64,000 bases of DNA from the NCBI RefSeq assembly GCF_014207445.1, contig NZ_JACHEM010000001.1:620001-684000 (forward strand). Reading direction: 5' to 3'. A program made the position numbers and the translations under genes. Position 1 is the stretch's first letter. Every line of letters begins with the position of its first letter. The DNA comes from Streptomyces candidus. Its GTDB lineage: Bacteria; Actinomycetota; Actinomycetes; Streptomycetales; Streptomycetaceae. Of this stretch, positions 26,508 to 35,645 are shown one piece after another. Below the pieces are notes generated by a model that did no database searches, was not told the DNA's origin, and was given only the letters and a program-made list of their open reading frames with translations.

Positions 26508-27292
26508 CTACCCAGAGTACGCGCCGGGGGCTGGGATGGTTCCCGTGCCCAGGTACTCCTGCGCCGCCGGGGAGGACTGCCGCCACGGGTACGGCTCGGG
26601 CGGAGGCGTCAGGACGGTCCGGTACAGCCACGTCGCGGGAACCGCCACGAGGAGGTGCGCGCACCACCGCAGCCCGCGCCCGAACGGCGTCAGCACCTGG
26701 CGGTACAGGGCGACGGCGGGCGCCACCATCAGGGTTCGCAGGCACCACGCGACGGCCGCCGACACTCCCCGGCCGCCTGCGAGGAGCGCGGCTCCCGCTT
26801 GCCGGGCCAGCCACCGCAGCCCGTGCCCGAGCGTGGTGAGGAGCGCCCCGTACAGCCAGAGCACGGGCGCGACCAGCAGCCCCAGGACGCACCGGACGCG
26901 TCCCGCCCGCAGCAGGGAGCCCAGCAACAGCAGCCCGTGCCCCAAGGGGGTCAGCACCCGCCGGTACAGCGCCGCCCGCGGTGTGACGAACACCGCTCGG
27001 CCCAGCCACCGCAGGCCGTGTCCCAGCGGCGCGAACAGCGTGTCGTACAGCCACCGCCCGGCCCTCCTCGTCCGGCGGCGGACCAGTGCGCCTCCCGTGC
27101 GGAGCAGGTCCCACGCCACACGCGTACGGGCAGCACGAGAACGAGGACCACCACGCGCACCGGAATGCGCACAAAAGCCGTCAGGCAGCCTTCCGGTCGC
27201 TGCGAGGGCTGTTGCTGCTGCGGGGGCTGTGCGTACGGGGCCCCCGGCGACGCCCCGGCCGTCGGCCGCGCCGGACGCTTCTCAAGATCCAT
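26508..27292 (-). pseudogene. Repeat membrane protein gene with an apparent 2-bp frameshift
   Basis: Function unknown. The N-terminal part, from ATG 27292, reads MDLEKRPARPTAGASPGAPY then a Gln/Pro stretch and the membrane segment FVRIPVRVVVLVLVLPVRV. It leaves frame near 27120; the continuation is in another frame from GTG 27119, AWDLLRTGGALVRRRTRRAG, followed by repeats of the type LYRRVLTPLGHGLLLLG / LYGALLTTLGHGLRWLA / LYRQVLTPFGRGLRWCA. In relatives, from memory, these are one continuous protein. Removing GT from the CGCGTGTGGCG run restores a single frame. It could be a real mutation, a sequencing error, or two separate products. The repeats suggest three to four amphipathic or membrane hairpins. 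Confidence 0.65.
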
Positions 27293-27361
27293 CCCGGTCC
27301 TCCCCGTTTTCCCAGGACGCGCCGGGGGCCGGTTCGGATGCGTGGGGGCGCAGCGAACGCA

Positions 27362-27408
27362 ACGAAGAGGCCCGGCCGGGAGTGTCGCGCCCGGCCGGGC
27401 CTCTTCGT
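27362..27408 (-). terminator. Terminator hairpin after the radical SAM gene
   Basis: Perfect 19-bp stem (27362-27380 with 27390-27408) and 9-nt loop AGTGTCGCG, about 70 bp past the radical SAM stop on the minus strand. Confidence 0.8.
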
Positions 27409-27478
27409 GGGTGACGTGCGCTGCTGCTTCACGACCGGATGGACGTGTCCCACTGCGGGCGGACAGCGCAGTCGCGGG

Positions 27479-29419
27479 TCACTTCACGACCGACAGCGGG
27501 AGCAGCTTCTTGCCCGTGGGACCGATTTGAATGGAAGTGTCCATCTGCGGGCAGACGCCGCAGTCGAAGCACGGGGTCCAGCGGCAGTCCTCGACCTCGG
27601 TCTCGTCGAGCGAGTCCTGCCAGTCCTCCCAGAGCCAGTCCTTGTCGAGACCGGAGTCGAGGTGGTCCCAGGGCAGGACTTCCTCGTAGGTGCGTTCGCG
27701 GGTGGTGTACCAGTCGACGTCGACGCCGTACTCGGGGAGGGTCTTCGCCGCGGCCTGCATCCAGCGGTCGTAGCTGAAGTACTCGCGCCAGCCGTCGAAG
27801 CGGCCGCCGCCCTCGTAGACGGCGCGGATGACCGAACCGATACGGCGGTCGCCGCGGGAGAGCAGGCCCTCGACGATGCCGGGCTTGCCGTCGTGGTAGC
27901 GGAAGCCGATCGAGCGGCCGTACTTCTTGTCACCGCGGATCTTGTCGCGGAGCTTCGCGAGGCGGGCGTCGGTCTCCTCGGCGCTCAGCTGCGGTGCCCA
28001 CTGGAAGGGCGTGTGCGGCTTGGGCACGAACCCGCCGATGGAAACGGTGCAGCGGATGTCGTTCTGACCGGAGACCTTGCGGCCCTCGGCGATGACGTTG
28101 ACCGCCATGTCGCCGATCTGCAGGACGTCCTCGTCGGTCTCGGTGGGCAGACCGCACATGAAGTACAGCTTTACCTGGCGCCAGCCGTTTCCGTACGCCG
28201 TGGAGACGGTACGGATGAGGTCCTCCTCCGAGACCATCTTGTTGATGACCTTGCGCATCCGCTCACTGCCGCCCTCGGGGGCGAAGGTCAGGCCGGAGCG
28301 GCGGCCGTTTCGGGTCAGCTCGTTGGCGAGGTCCACGTTGAAGGCGTCGACGCGGGTCGAGGGGAGGGACAGGCCGATCTTGTCCTCCTCGTACCGGTCG
28401 GCGAGGCCCTTGGCGACCTCCGCGATCTCGGTGTGGTCCGCGGAGGACAGCGAGAGCAGGCCGACCTCTTCGAAGCCGGTCGCCTTCAGACCCTTCTCGA
28501 CCATTTCGCCGATGCCGGTGATGCTTCGCTCCCGCACGGGGCGCGTGATCATGCCGGCCTGGCAGAAACGGCAGCCGCGGGTGCAGCCGCGGAAGATCTC
28601 CACCGACATGCGCTCGTGGACGGTCTCGGCGAGGGGGACGAGCGGCTGCTTGGGGTAGGGCCACTCGTCGAGGTCCATGACGGTGTGCTTGGACACCCGC
28701 CACGGCACACCCGACTTGTTGGGTACGACACGGGCGATGCGGCCGTCCGGGAGGTATTCGACGTCGTAGAACGCGGGGACGTACACATTGCCGGTCTTCG
28801 CGAGGCGGAAGAGGACTTCCTCGCGGCCACCGGGACGGCCCTCCGCCTTCCAGGTACGGATGATCTCCGTCATGTCGAGGACGGCCTGCTCGCCGTCGCC
28901 GATGACCGCGCAGTCGATGAACTCGGCGATGGGCTCCGGGTTGAACGCCGCGTGGCCGCCCGCGAGGACGATCGGGTCGTCCAGGGTGCGGTCGGCGGCG
29001 TTCAGCGGGATGCCCGCGAGGTCGAGCGCGGTCAGCATGTTGGTGTAGCCGAGCTCGGTGGAGAAGGAGAGCCCGAAGACGTCGAAGGCCTTCACCGGAC
29101 GGTGGGCGTCCACCGTGAACTGCGGCACGTCGTGCTCGCGCATGAGCGCTTCGAGGTCCGGCCAGACGCTGTACGTGCGCTCGGCGAGGACGCCTTCCTG
29201 CTCGTTGAGCACCTCGTACAGGATCATGACGCCCTGGTTGGGCAGTCCTACCTCGTAGGCGTCCGGGTACATGAGCGCCCACCGGACATCGGCGCTCTCC
29301 CAGGGCTTGACAGTGGAGTTCAGTTCACCGCCGACGTACTGGATGGGCTTCTGCACGTGCGGCAGGAGGGCTTCCAGGCGGGGGAAGACCGACTCAACAG
29401 GCATCGCGGTGTCTCTCAT
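27479..29419 (-). CDS. B12-binding-type radical SAM protein (TIGR03960)
   Basis: Radical SAM enzyme of the uncharacterised TIGR03960 family; its substrate is not known. The 646-residue protein has an N-terminal cobalamin-like domain (SADVRWALMYPDAYEVGLPN), ILAGGHAAFNPEPIAEF and the cluster motif CTRGCRFCQAG (Cys near 278, 282, 285) that binds the 4Fe-4S cluster. GLTFAPEGGSERMRKVINK and GGFVPKPHTPFQWAPQ follow. Near the C-terminus DCRWTPCFDCGVCPQMDT supplies additional Cys residues that may hold a second cluster. ATG 29419. Works with the DUF2344 protein (25504) in many bacteria, sometimes as a fusion; here a broken gene separates them. Confidence 0.93.
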   Translation of the reverse strand: MRDTAMPVESVFPRLEALLPHVQKPIQYVGGELNSTVKPWESADVRWALMYPDAYEVGLPNQGVMILYEVLNEQEGVLAERTYSVWPDLEALMREHDVPQFTVDAHRPVKAFDVFGLSFSTELGYTNMLTALDLAGIPLNAADRTLDDPIVLAGGHAAFNPEPIAEFIDCAVIGDGEQAVLDMTEIIRTWKAEGRPGGREEVLFRLAKTGNVYVPAFYDVEYLPDGRIARVVPNKSGVPWRVSKHTVMDLDEWPYPKQPLVPLAETVHERMSVEIFRGCTRGCRFCQAGMITRPVRERSITGIGEMVEKGLKATGFEEVGLLSLSSADHTEIAEVAKGLADRYEEDKIGLSLPSTRVDAFNVDLANELTRNGRRSGLTFAPEGGSERMRKVINKMVSEEDLIRTVSTAYGNGWRQVKLYFMCGLPTETDEDVLQIGDMAVNVIAEGRKVSGQNDIRCTVSIGGFVPKPHTPFQWAPQLSAEETDARLAKLRDKIRGDKKYGRSIGFRYHDGKPGIVEGLLSRGDRRIGSVIRAVYEGGGRFDGWREYFSYDRWMQAAAKTLPEYGVDVDWYTTRERTYEEVLPWDHLDSGLDKDWLWEDWQDSLDETEVEDCRWTPCFDCGVCPQMDTSIQIGPTGKKLLPLSVVK

Positions 29420-29867
29420 GAGCGGGCAGGGGGACCCTCAAGAGTAACGCGGCTCGGGGAGGGCTTCACGCGGGGAGCTCGCCGGGGTCCCGGGGCTCGG
29501 GGACGCGCGGGCAGGACGGCGCGGGGCACCCCGGGCACGGGCGGGACGCGGAGGCAGGGCGGCTCGGGTCGCCCGCGTGCGCGGCGGGTGGGCGCGGCGA
29601 CGTCGGCAGGGCCGACGCGGAGGGGTTGGCGCCCGGGAGCGGGACGCCCGGGAGCGTCGCGCATCCGAACGCCCGAACGCCGGGCAGGAGCCCCGGGCCC
29701 CCGCAAGCGTCAGCCGCTCCCCCGGCCCGCTGCAGCATCCCGGGACCAGGACCAGGACCAGGACCAGGATCACGAGCAGGCCAGGACAAGGCCAGGACCA
29801 GGGCAGCGGGTGCGCCGAGCGGTCCCGGTCCCGGACCTCATGGTTCCGGCGTCACCTCATTCCCGCG
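29420..29867. other. 448-bp GC-rich intergenic region with a hexamer repeat
   Basis: No gene is supported: open frames on both strands are Arg/Pro-rich and unlike proteins. It holds the GGACCA repeat at 29743-29766. A promoter for the radical SAM gene must lie here, but none stands out. Confidence 0.65.
29743..29766. repeat. GGACCA tandem repeat
   Basis: Four exact copies of GGACCA, then a degenerate copy GGATCA and scattered CCAGGACA / CCAGGACC copies up to about 29810. A simple-sequence tract that could vary in copy number. Confidence 0.8.
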
Positions 29868-31418
29868 TCACATCGCCGGTACGCGCCTCCAGGCCTCCTC
29901 CAGTTCCCGTTCCCTCTCCGCTCCCACCGCTTCCTCCTGGCCGTACAGCAGGCCCCACACGAAGGCCGTTTCCCCCGCGCCGTGTGCCTGGATCGCGAGG
30001 TTCCGCAGTTCGGCGCGGGCGACCACGCTGTCCTGATGGTCCCCGAGCAGTGTCTGCACCGCCTTGACCCGTTTGCGCAGCCGGTTCGCGGGCCCGCCCA
30101 GGACGGGGCGGGCGGACTCCGCCGCGTACCGCAGCCGTTTCGCCGCCTTACGGGCCTCGTGGAGGGCGATGTCGCGTTCCTCGCCCGGTGCCAGGGTCAG
30201 GGCGTGTTCGACGCGGTCGGCGAGCCTTGCGTGGTCCTTCGCGAGCGCCTGCGTCATGACCCTCGCCGCGCCGTTGCCGGCCGCCTTGCGCAGCGGCGGG
30301 TCCGCGAGGAGGGTCTGGAGGGCGGACAGCAGGTCGAGGTAGCGGCGGGAGTCCAGTACGGCGAGGGTCCTGCGCCTCGATCCACTGCGCCGCGTCACCG
30401 ACCAAATCCGCATCCGTCCCCGCACCGGCCCGAGCAGCAGGGTGCGCGGCAGGGCGTCCAGGCGGGCCCGGAGGCGGTCGGCGAGCACTTCCTGGTCGCG
30501 GTCGACGCCCAGTTCCGCCGCCAGCCACTTCAGTTCGTCGCCCACCGGGTCGGTCACCGTGCGGTCGAGGACCTTCGAGTACGTCTTGAAGGCGCTGCGC
30601 AAGCGCCGCGTGGCGACCCTCATCTGGTGCACGGAGTCGGGCAGGTCGCGGCGTACGGCCGGGTCGTGGGCGACCAGTGCCTCGACCTGGGTGCGGAGGT
30701 ACGCGAGGACGTGTGCGCCCGCGCTGTCCCCGGCGGGTTCGGTCCGCGGGGGTTCCGGTACCGGCGGGCCGGTCTCCTGCAGTGCCCTGGCCAGTTTCGA
30801 CGGGGAGGACGCCGGATGGATGCCCGCTTTGCGGAGTCGTTTCTCGACGGCGTCCAGGATTGCCGGGTCGCCGTCGTCGGCCAGTTCGACCTCGATCTCG
30901 GTCCAGGCGGCTCCGGGCCCGCCGATCCGCTGTGCGTCGACCGCGTCCGTGCTGACCTCGGCCAGCAACGTGCCGTCCGCGTCGAGGAGGTGGCGTACGG
31001 AGCGGGAGGAGCGCAGCCGTACGACGGGCATGAGCGGGGCGCCGAGGGTGCGTGCCCTCACCAGGGCGGCGAGGGCACGCGGGACAGCGTCGGGTTCGGT
31101 GGCCGGTTCGGCGTCGGGTTCGGTGGCCGGTTCGGCGTCGGGTGCCGCGGTGCCCAGGGGGGCGTGGATCTCGTCCCGTACGCCCGGGGCGACGGGGAGT
31201 TTGAGGTGCCAGCCCGCGTCGTCGCCGCCGGTGCGACGGCGCAGGGTGATCGCGTGCGCGGCCAGGTCCAGCCCGGCCGTGTCGTAGTAGACGGCGTCGA
31301 GTGCGACGACGCCCTTCTCGGCGACCGACGAGACGCCGGCCGCCTTCGTCAGGTCCGGCAGCCGGGTCTCGTCGGTGGCTTCGTACTTCCGCTCGATCTC
31401 GCGCTTTGTTTCCGCCAT
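29868..31418 (-). CDS. CYTH and CHAD domain protein
   Basis: The N-terminal CYTH domain (triphosphate tunnel metalloenzyme) shows the hallmark EIERKYEA at 7-14 and YYDTAGLDLAAHAITLRRRT; it typically hydrolyses inorganic triphosphate or similar. The C-terminal CHAD domain, from about 225, has conserved His and basic residues (SVHQMRVATRRLRSAFKTY, LHEARKAAKRLRYAAESARP) and binds polyphosphate. At 516 residues it is a normal CYTH-CHAD fusion. A short duplicated acidic linker (ATEPDAEPATEPDA) lies near residues 96-110. Start ATG 31418. Downstream of rodA on the same strand with a 54-bp gap is a suggestive but not conserved link to the mre cluster. Confidence 0.93.
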   Translation of the reverse strand: MAETKREIERKYEATDETRLPDLTKAAGVSSVAEKGVVALDAVYYDTAGLDLAAHAITLRRRTGGDDAGWHLKLPVAPGVRDEIHAPLGTAAPDAEPATEPDAEPATEPDAVPRALAALVRARTLGAPLMPVVRLRSSRSVRHLLDADGTLLAEVSTDAVDAQRIGGPGAAWTEIEVELADDGDPAILDAVEKRLRKAGIHPASSPSKLARALQETGPPVPEPPRTEPAGDSAGAHVLAYLRTQVEALVAHDPAVRRDLPDSVHQMRVATRRLRSAFKTYSKVLDRTVTDPVGDELKWLAAELGVDRDQEVLADRLRARLDALPRTLLLGPVRGRMRIWSVTRRSGSRRRTLAVLDSRRYLDLLSALQTLLADPPLRKAAGNGAARVMTQALAKDHARLADRVEHALTLAPGEERDIALHEARKAAKRLRYAAESARPVLGGPANRLRKRVKAVQTLLGDHQDSVVARAELRNLAIQAHGAGETAFVWGLLYGQEEAVGAERERELEEAWRRVPAM

Positions 31419-31472
31419 GCGGTGAACCTAGACGCATGAGGGGTTCCGCAAACGGGTTGCGGGCAGCCGGTG

Positions 31473-32675
31473 TTACGCGGTCATCGGGCGCTGCAGCCGG
31501 ATCGACTGGAGCAGGCCGACCGCCACCCACACGGCGAACATCGAGGAACCTCCGTACGAGACGAAGGGCAGCGGCAGGCCGGCGACCGGCATGATGCCGA
31601 GCGTCATGCCGATGTTCTCGAAGGACTGGAAGGCGAACCAGGCGATGATGCCGGCGGCGACGATCGTGCCGTACAGCTCGGTCGTCTCGCGGGCGATGCG
31701 GCAGGCCCGCCACAGGACGACGCCGAGCAGCAGGAGGATGGCTCCCGCGCCGAGGAAGCCCAGTTCCTCCCCGGCCACCGTGAAGACGAAGTCGGTCTGC
31801 TGCTCGGGGACGAACTGGCCGGTGGTCTGCGAGCCCTTGAAGAGTCCGGTGCCCAGGAGGCCGCCGGAGCCGATCGCGATGCGCGCCTGGTTGGTGTTGT
31901 AGCCGACGCCCGCCGGGTCCAGTTCGGGGTTGGCGAAAGCGGCGAACCGGTTGATCTGGTATTCGTCGAGCAGTCCGAGCACGGCCACCAGGACCGCGCC
32001 GAGGACACCCGCCCCGACCAGGCCGAAGATCCACCGGTTGGAGGCTCCGGACGCCAGCAGCACTCCCAGGATGATCATGGCGATGACCATGACCGAGCCG
32101 AGGTCGGGCATCAGCATGATGACCGCGATCGGGGGGACCGCCACGCACAGCGCCTTGAGGACCGTGAGGTGGTCGGGGTGCTGCTGATCGCCCGCGTCCA
32201 CCCGCGCGGCGAGGAGCATCGCCATGCCGAGGATGATCGTGATCTTGGTGAATTCGGACGGCTGGAGGGAGAAGCCGCCGCCGATGACGATCCACGCGTG
32301 CGCGCCGTTGACCGTCGCGCCGAGCGGGGTGAGCACGGCCAGGACCAGGATGACGGACAGCCCGTACAGGACGGGGACCGCGCCCCGCAGGGTGCGGTGG
32401 CCCAGCCAGATCGTGCCGACCATGAGCGCGAAGCCTATGCCGGTGTTGAGCAGGTGACGGAAGAAGAAGTAGTACGGGTCGCCGTGGTTGAGGGTGTCGC
32501 GGTTGCGGGTCGCCGACCACACCAGCAGCGAGCCGATGCCCGACAGGGCGATCGCGGACAGCAGCAGCGGCCAGTCGAGCCTGCGGACGAGGGAGTCGCG
32601 GGCGGCGAGTTTGGCGAAGGCGCCGCGCTCGGGGGCGTAGCGGCGGACGGAGAATCCGTGGGCGGTGCCTGCCAT
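31473..32675 (-). CDS. rodA: SEDS peptidoglycan glycosyltransferase RodA/Sfr
   Basis: SEDS-family polymerase that builds glycan strands from lipid II together with its cognate class B PBP encoded just upstream. The 400-residue protein has about ten membrane helices. Recognisable family segments are ATVNGAHAWIVIGGGFSLQP, SEFTKITIILGMAMLLAARV, LMPDLGSVMVIAMIILGVLL, VAGEELGFLGAGAILLLLG and FVSYGGSSMFAVWVAVGLL. ATG 32675 shares one base with the pbp2 stop (TGATG), so translation is coupled. In Streptomyces this gene of the mre cluster serves spore wall rather than hyphal elongation. No separate promoter seen. Confidence 0.95.
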   Translation of the reverse strand: MAGTAHGFSVRRYAPERGAFAKLAARDSLVRRLDWPLLLSAIALSGIGSLLVWSATRNRDTLNHGDPYYFFFRHLLNTGIGFALMVGTIWLGHRTLRGAVPVLYGLSVILVLAVLTPLGATVNGAHAWIVIGGGFSLQPSEFTKITIILGMAMLLAARVDAGDQQHPDHLTVLKALCVAVPPIAVIMLMPDLGSVMVIAMIILGVLLASGASNRWIFGLVGAGVLGAVLVAVLGLLDEYQINRFAAFANPELDPAGVGYNTNQARIAIGSGGLLGTGLFKGSQTTGQFVPEQQTDFVFTVAGEELGFLGAGAILLLLGVVLWRACRIARETTELYGTIVAAGIIAWFAFQSFENIGMTLGIMPVAGLPLPFVSYGGSSMFAVWVAVGLLQSIRLQRPMTA

Positions 32676-34906
32676 CAGTCGCTCCCCTGCATGGTGTCGC
32701 GGGCGGCCGTGCCGGCGCCCCGGCCTGCGGGGCCCGCGGTGCGCTGGGTGCCGTTCGCACCGGGTCCCGCGAGCGCCTCGGCGGGCTGCTCCTTGGGTTC
32801 GGGCACGTACGGCTTGATCTCGGGGGCCTCGATGGAACCGTCCGGCTGGATGGTGGGGAGGTTCTTCTGCGGCTCGGGCAGAAGTGCCTTCTTCGGGTCG
32901 AACTTCCCTGTCTGGTCGAGTCCGTACAGGGCGTTGTAGATCTTTCGCACGGCGGGCCCGGACGCGCCGGAGCCGGTGCCGCCCTGGGAGATCGTCATGA
33001 CGATCGAGTAGTCCTCGGTGTACGTGGCGAACCACGAGGTGGTCTGCTTGCCGTAGACCTCCGCGGTGCCCGTCTTGGCGTGCATCGGGATCTTGTCCTG
33101 GGGCCAGCCCTGGAACCGCCAGGCGGCGGTTCCGCGGGTGGCGACTCCTTCGAGAGCACCGTCTATCAGCTTGTGCGTGGCCGCGGTGATGGGCAGCTTC
33201 CCGCGTACCTCGGGCTTGATCTCGCGGACCTGTTTGCCGTCGGCGCTGATGACGGCCTTGCCGACGGACGGGGTGTGCAGGGTGCCGCCGTTGCCGATGG
33301 CCGCGTAGATCGACGCCATCTGTATGGGCGTCACGAGGGTGTCGCCCTGTCCGATGGAGTAGTTGACGGAGTCACCCGCGCGCATCCGGTTGCCGTCGAT
33401 GCAGTTCTCGAAGGCGATCTTCTGGACGAAGTCGCCGTCCTTCTTGCCCTGCTTGCACCAGGCGTCCTTGTTGGCCTCCCAGAAGCGCTGCTTCCACTGC
33501 CGGTCGGGGACGCGGCCGGGGACCTCGTTGGGAAGGTCGATGCCGGTTTCCTTGCCGAGGCCGAACTGGTGGGCGGTCTTGTAGAACCAGTCCTTGGCGT
33601 CCTTCTTCGGCTTGGTGCCGCCGTCGCGCTGCCACTGCTGGTGGGCGAGGGCGTAGTAGACCGTGTCGCAGGAGACTTCGAGGGCGCCGCCGAGGCTGAT
33701 GTTGCCGTGGCCCTTGGATTCGTAGTTGGTGAAGGTCTGGCCGCCGATGGAGTACGAACTGGGGCAGGGGTAGCTGGCGTTGAAGTCGTATCCGGCGTTG
33801 ACGGCGGCGGCCGTCGGGATGACCTTGAAGATCGAGCCGGGGGCGGCCTGGCCCTGGATGGCCCGGTTGAGGAGGGGGAAGTTGGAGTTCTTGCCGGTGA
33901 GGGCGGCGTAGTCCTTGCCGGAGATGCCGCCGACCCAGGCGTTGGGGTCGTAGGTGGGGTTGGAGGCCATCGCGACCACGCGGCCGGTCTTGTTCTCCAT
34001 CACCACGACGGCGCCCGCGTCGGCCTTGTAGTTGGTGTTGGTGTTCTTGTCGAAGGCCTTGCGGGCCTCCTTCATCGCGTCGAGCAGTTCGTACTCGGCG
34101 ACGGCCTGCACGCGGGCGTCGATGCTGGTGACGACGTTCGCGCCGGGCTTGGCCTTGTCGGCCTTGGCGAGGCCGATGACGCGGCCCAGGTTGTCGACCT
34201 CGTACCGGGTGACGCCGGCCTTGCCGCGCAGGTCCTTGTCGTACGTGCGCTCCAGCCCCGAGCGGCCCACCTGGTCGGAACGCAGGTACGGGGAGTCGGA
34301 GTCCTTGGCCTTCTCGATCTCGGCGTCGGTGACGGGCGAGAGGTAGCCGAGGACCTGGGCGGTGTTGGCCTTGCCGGGGGCCGCGTAGCGGCGCACCGCG
34401 GTGGGCTCGGCGGTGATGCCGGGGAAGTCCTCGGCGCGCTCGCGGATCTGCAGGGCCTGCTGGGTGGTGGCCTTGCTGGTGACGGGGATCGGCTGGTACG
34501 GGGAGCCGTTCCAGCAGGGCTGGGGGGTCTTCGCGTCGCACAGGCGCACCTTGTCGGCGACGTCCTTGGGCGACATGTCGAGGACGTCGGCGAGCCGGGC
34601 GAGAACCGCCTTGCCGTCGTCCTTCATCTTCATGAGTTCGGTGCGGGACGCGGAGACGACGAGTTTGGTCTCGTTGTCGGCCAGGGGGACGCCGCGGGCG
34701 TCCAGGATGGAGCCGCGAACGGCGGGCTGCACGACCTGCTGGACGTGGTTGTTCTTCGCCTCGTCGGTGTACTCCTGGCCGTTGCGGATCTGGAGGTACC
34801 ACAGGCGCCCGCCCAGGGTGAGCAGCAACGAGAAGACGAGGACCTGGAGGACGACGAGCCGGATCGTGACGCGGGAGGTCCGGCCGGTCTCGGGGATGTT
34901 GGTCAC
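32675..34906 (-). CDS. mrdA: Penicillin-binding protein 2, class B transpeptidase
   Basis: D,D-transpeptidase that cross-links peptidoglycan, partner of RodA. The 743-residue protein has a short cytoplasmic tail, one membrane anchor at about 15-35 (LVVLQVLVFSLLLTLGGRLW), the dimerisation domain with RGSILDARGVPLADN, and the transpeptidase domain with SxxK at Ser358-Lys361 (APGSIFKV), SxN at Ser513-Asn515 (GDSVNY) and KTG at 611-613 (MHAKTGTAEVYG). The last 70 residues are a Pro/Gly/Ala-rich tail. Start 34906 (MTNIPETGRTSRVTIRL). Part of mreB-mreC-mreD-mrdA-rodA transcribed leftwards. Confidence 0.96.
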   Translation of the reverse strand: MTNIPETGRTSRVTIRLVVLQVLVFSLLLTLGGRLWYLQIRNGQEYTDEAKNNHVQQVVQPAVRGSILDARGVPLADNETKLVVSASRTELMKMKDDGKAVLARLADVLDMSPKDVADKVRLCDAKTPQPCWNGSPYQPIPVTSKATTQQALQIRERAEDFPGITAEPTAVRRYAAPGKANTAQVLGYLSPVTDAEIEKAKDSDSPYLRSDQVGRSGLERTYDKDLRGKAGVTRYEVDNLGRVIGLAKADKAKPGANVVTSIDARVQAVAEYELLDAMKEARKAFDKNTNTNYKADAGAVVVMENKTGRVVAMASNPTYDPNAWVGGISGKDYAALTGKNSNFPLLNRAIQGQAAPGSIFKVIPTAAAVNAGYDFNASYPCPSSYSIGGQTFTNYESKGHGNISLGGALEVSCDTVYYALAHQQWQRDGGTKPKKDAKDWFYKTAHQFGLGKETGIDLPNEVPGRVPDRQWKQRFWEANKDAWCKQGKKDGDFVQKIAFENCIDGNRMRAGDSVNYSIGQGDTLVTPIQMASIYAAIGNGGTLHTPSVGKAVISADGKQVREIKPEVRGKLPITAATHKLIDGALEGVATRGTAAWRFQGWPQDKIPMHAKTGTAEVYGKQTTSWFATYTEDYSIVMTISQGGTGSGASGPAVRKIYNALYGLDQTGKFDPKKALLPEPQKNLPTIQPDGSIEAPEIKPYVPEPKEQPAEALAGPGANGTQRTAGPAGRGAGTAARDTMQGSD

Positions 34907-34967
34907 CGCGGGCCCCCTGCGGGGTTGGGGCCGGCGGGCCGGGGGGCGGGCCCCGGTCGGTGCGGCG

Positions 34968-35633
34968 TCACAGGCGCTTCACTCCCTTGATGCGTCCGGC
35001 GCGCTGGGCGCGGTTTCGGGCGGCGCGCAGTCGCAGGCCGCCCTTCTGCTGGCCGATGCGCAGTCCCGTGCCGGAGGAGAGCCAGCCGGCGGAGACGTCG
35101 GCGCCGGAGGACGACGACTCGGAGAGGGGGTCGTTCTCGGCGCGCCTGGCGAGCGCCATGATGCCGGGGACGACGAACGGGGCGAGGAGCAGATCGTAGA
35201 GCGCCGCCGTGAACAGCAGTCCGCCGAGGCCCACGTGGCGGGCGGCGGTGTCGCCGACGAGGGAGCCGACGCCCGCGTAGAGAAGGGTGGAGCCGATCGC
35301 GGCGGCGACCACGACGAGCATCGGCGCGGTGGCGGAGCGGAGGCGTCCGTTCTCGGGCTTGGCGAGTCCGGCGAGGTAGCCGATGAGGCAGAGCACGAGG
35401 GCGTAGCGGCCGGCGGCGTGGTCGGCGGGCGGCGCGAGGTCGGCGAGGAGGCCGGCGCCGAAGCCGATCAGGGCGCCCCCGACGTGTCCGTACACGAAGG
35501 CCAGGCCCAGTACGACGAGGAGGGTCAGGTCAGGTACCGCGCCGGGGAGTTGCAGTCTGGCGAGGACGGTGACCTGGATGACCAGGGCGACGACCACCAG
35601 GGCGGCGGAGAGCAGAATCCGGTTGATGCGCAT
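34968..35633 (-). CDS. mreD: Rod shape-determining protein MreD
   Basis: Integral membrane protein of the elongasome/spore wall complex, linking MreC with the PBP2-RodA pair. The 221-residue protein begins MRINRILLSAALVVVALVIQ and has about five or six hydrophobic segments (DLTLLVVLGLAFVYGHVGGA, YALVLCLIGYLAG, APMLVVVAAAIGSTLLYAGV, ALYDLLLAPFVVPGIMALA). It ends with an Arg/Lys-rich cytoplasmic tail longer than in rod-shaped bacteria. The GGAG before the ATG overlaps the TAG stop of mreC, so the two are tightly coupled. Confidence 0.93.
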   Translation of the reverse strand: MRINRILLSAALVVVALVIQVTVLARLQLPGAVPDLTLLVVLGLAFVYGHVGGALIGFGAGLLADLAPPADHAAGRYALVLCLIGYLAGLAKPENGRLRSATAPMLVVVAAAIGSTLLYAGVGSLVGDTAARHVGLGGLLFTAALYDLLLAPFVVPGIMALARRAENDPLSESSSSGADVSAGWLSSGTGLRIGQQKGGLRLRAARNRAQRAGRIKGVKRL

Positions 35634-35645
35634 CAGGTTCAGCTC

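Noticed and set aside
27119..27121. Programmed ribosomal frameshift as the firm explanation of the split gene
   Set aside because: No classical heptameric slippery sequence or clear downstream pseudoknot was recognised; mutation or sequence error is at least as likely.
29743..29810. The GGACCA tract as a protein-coding repeat
   Set aside because: The frames across it lack start signals and family similarity and the tract sits in an otherwise empty gap.
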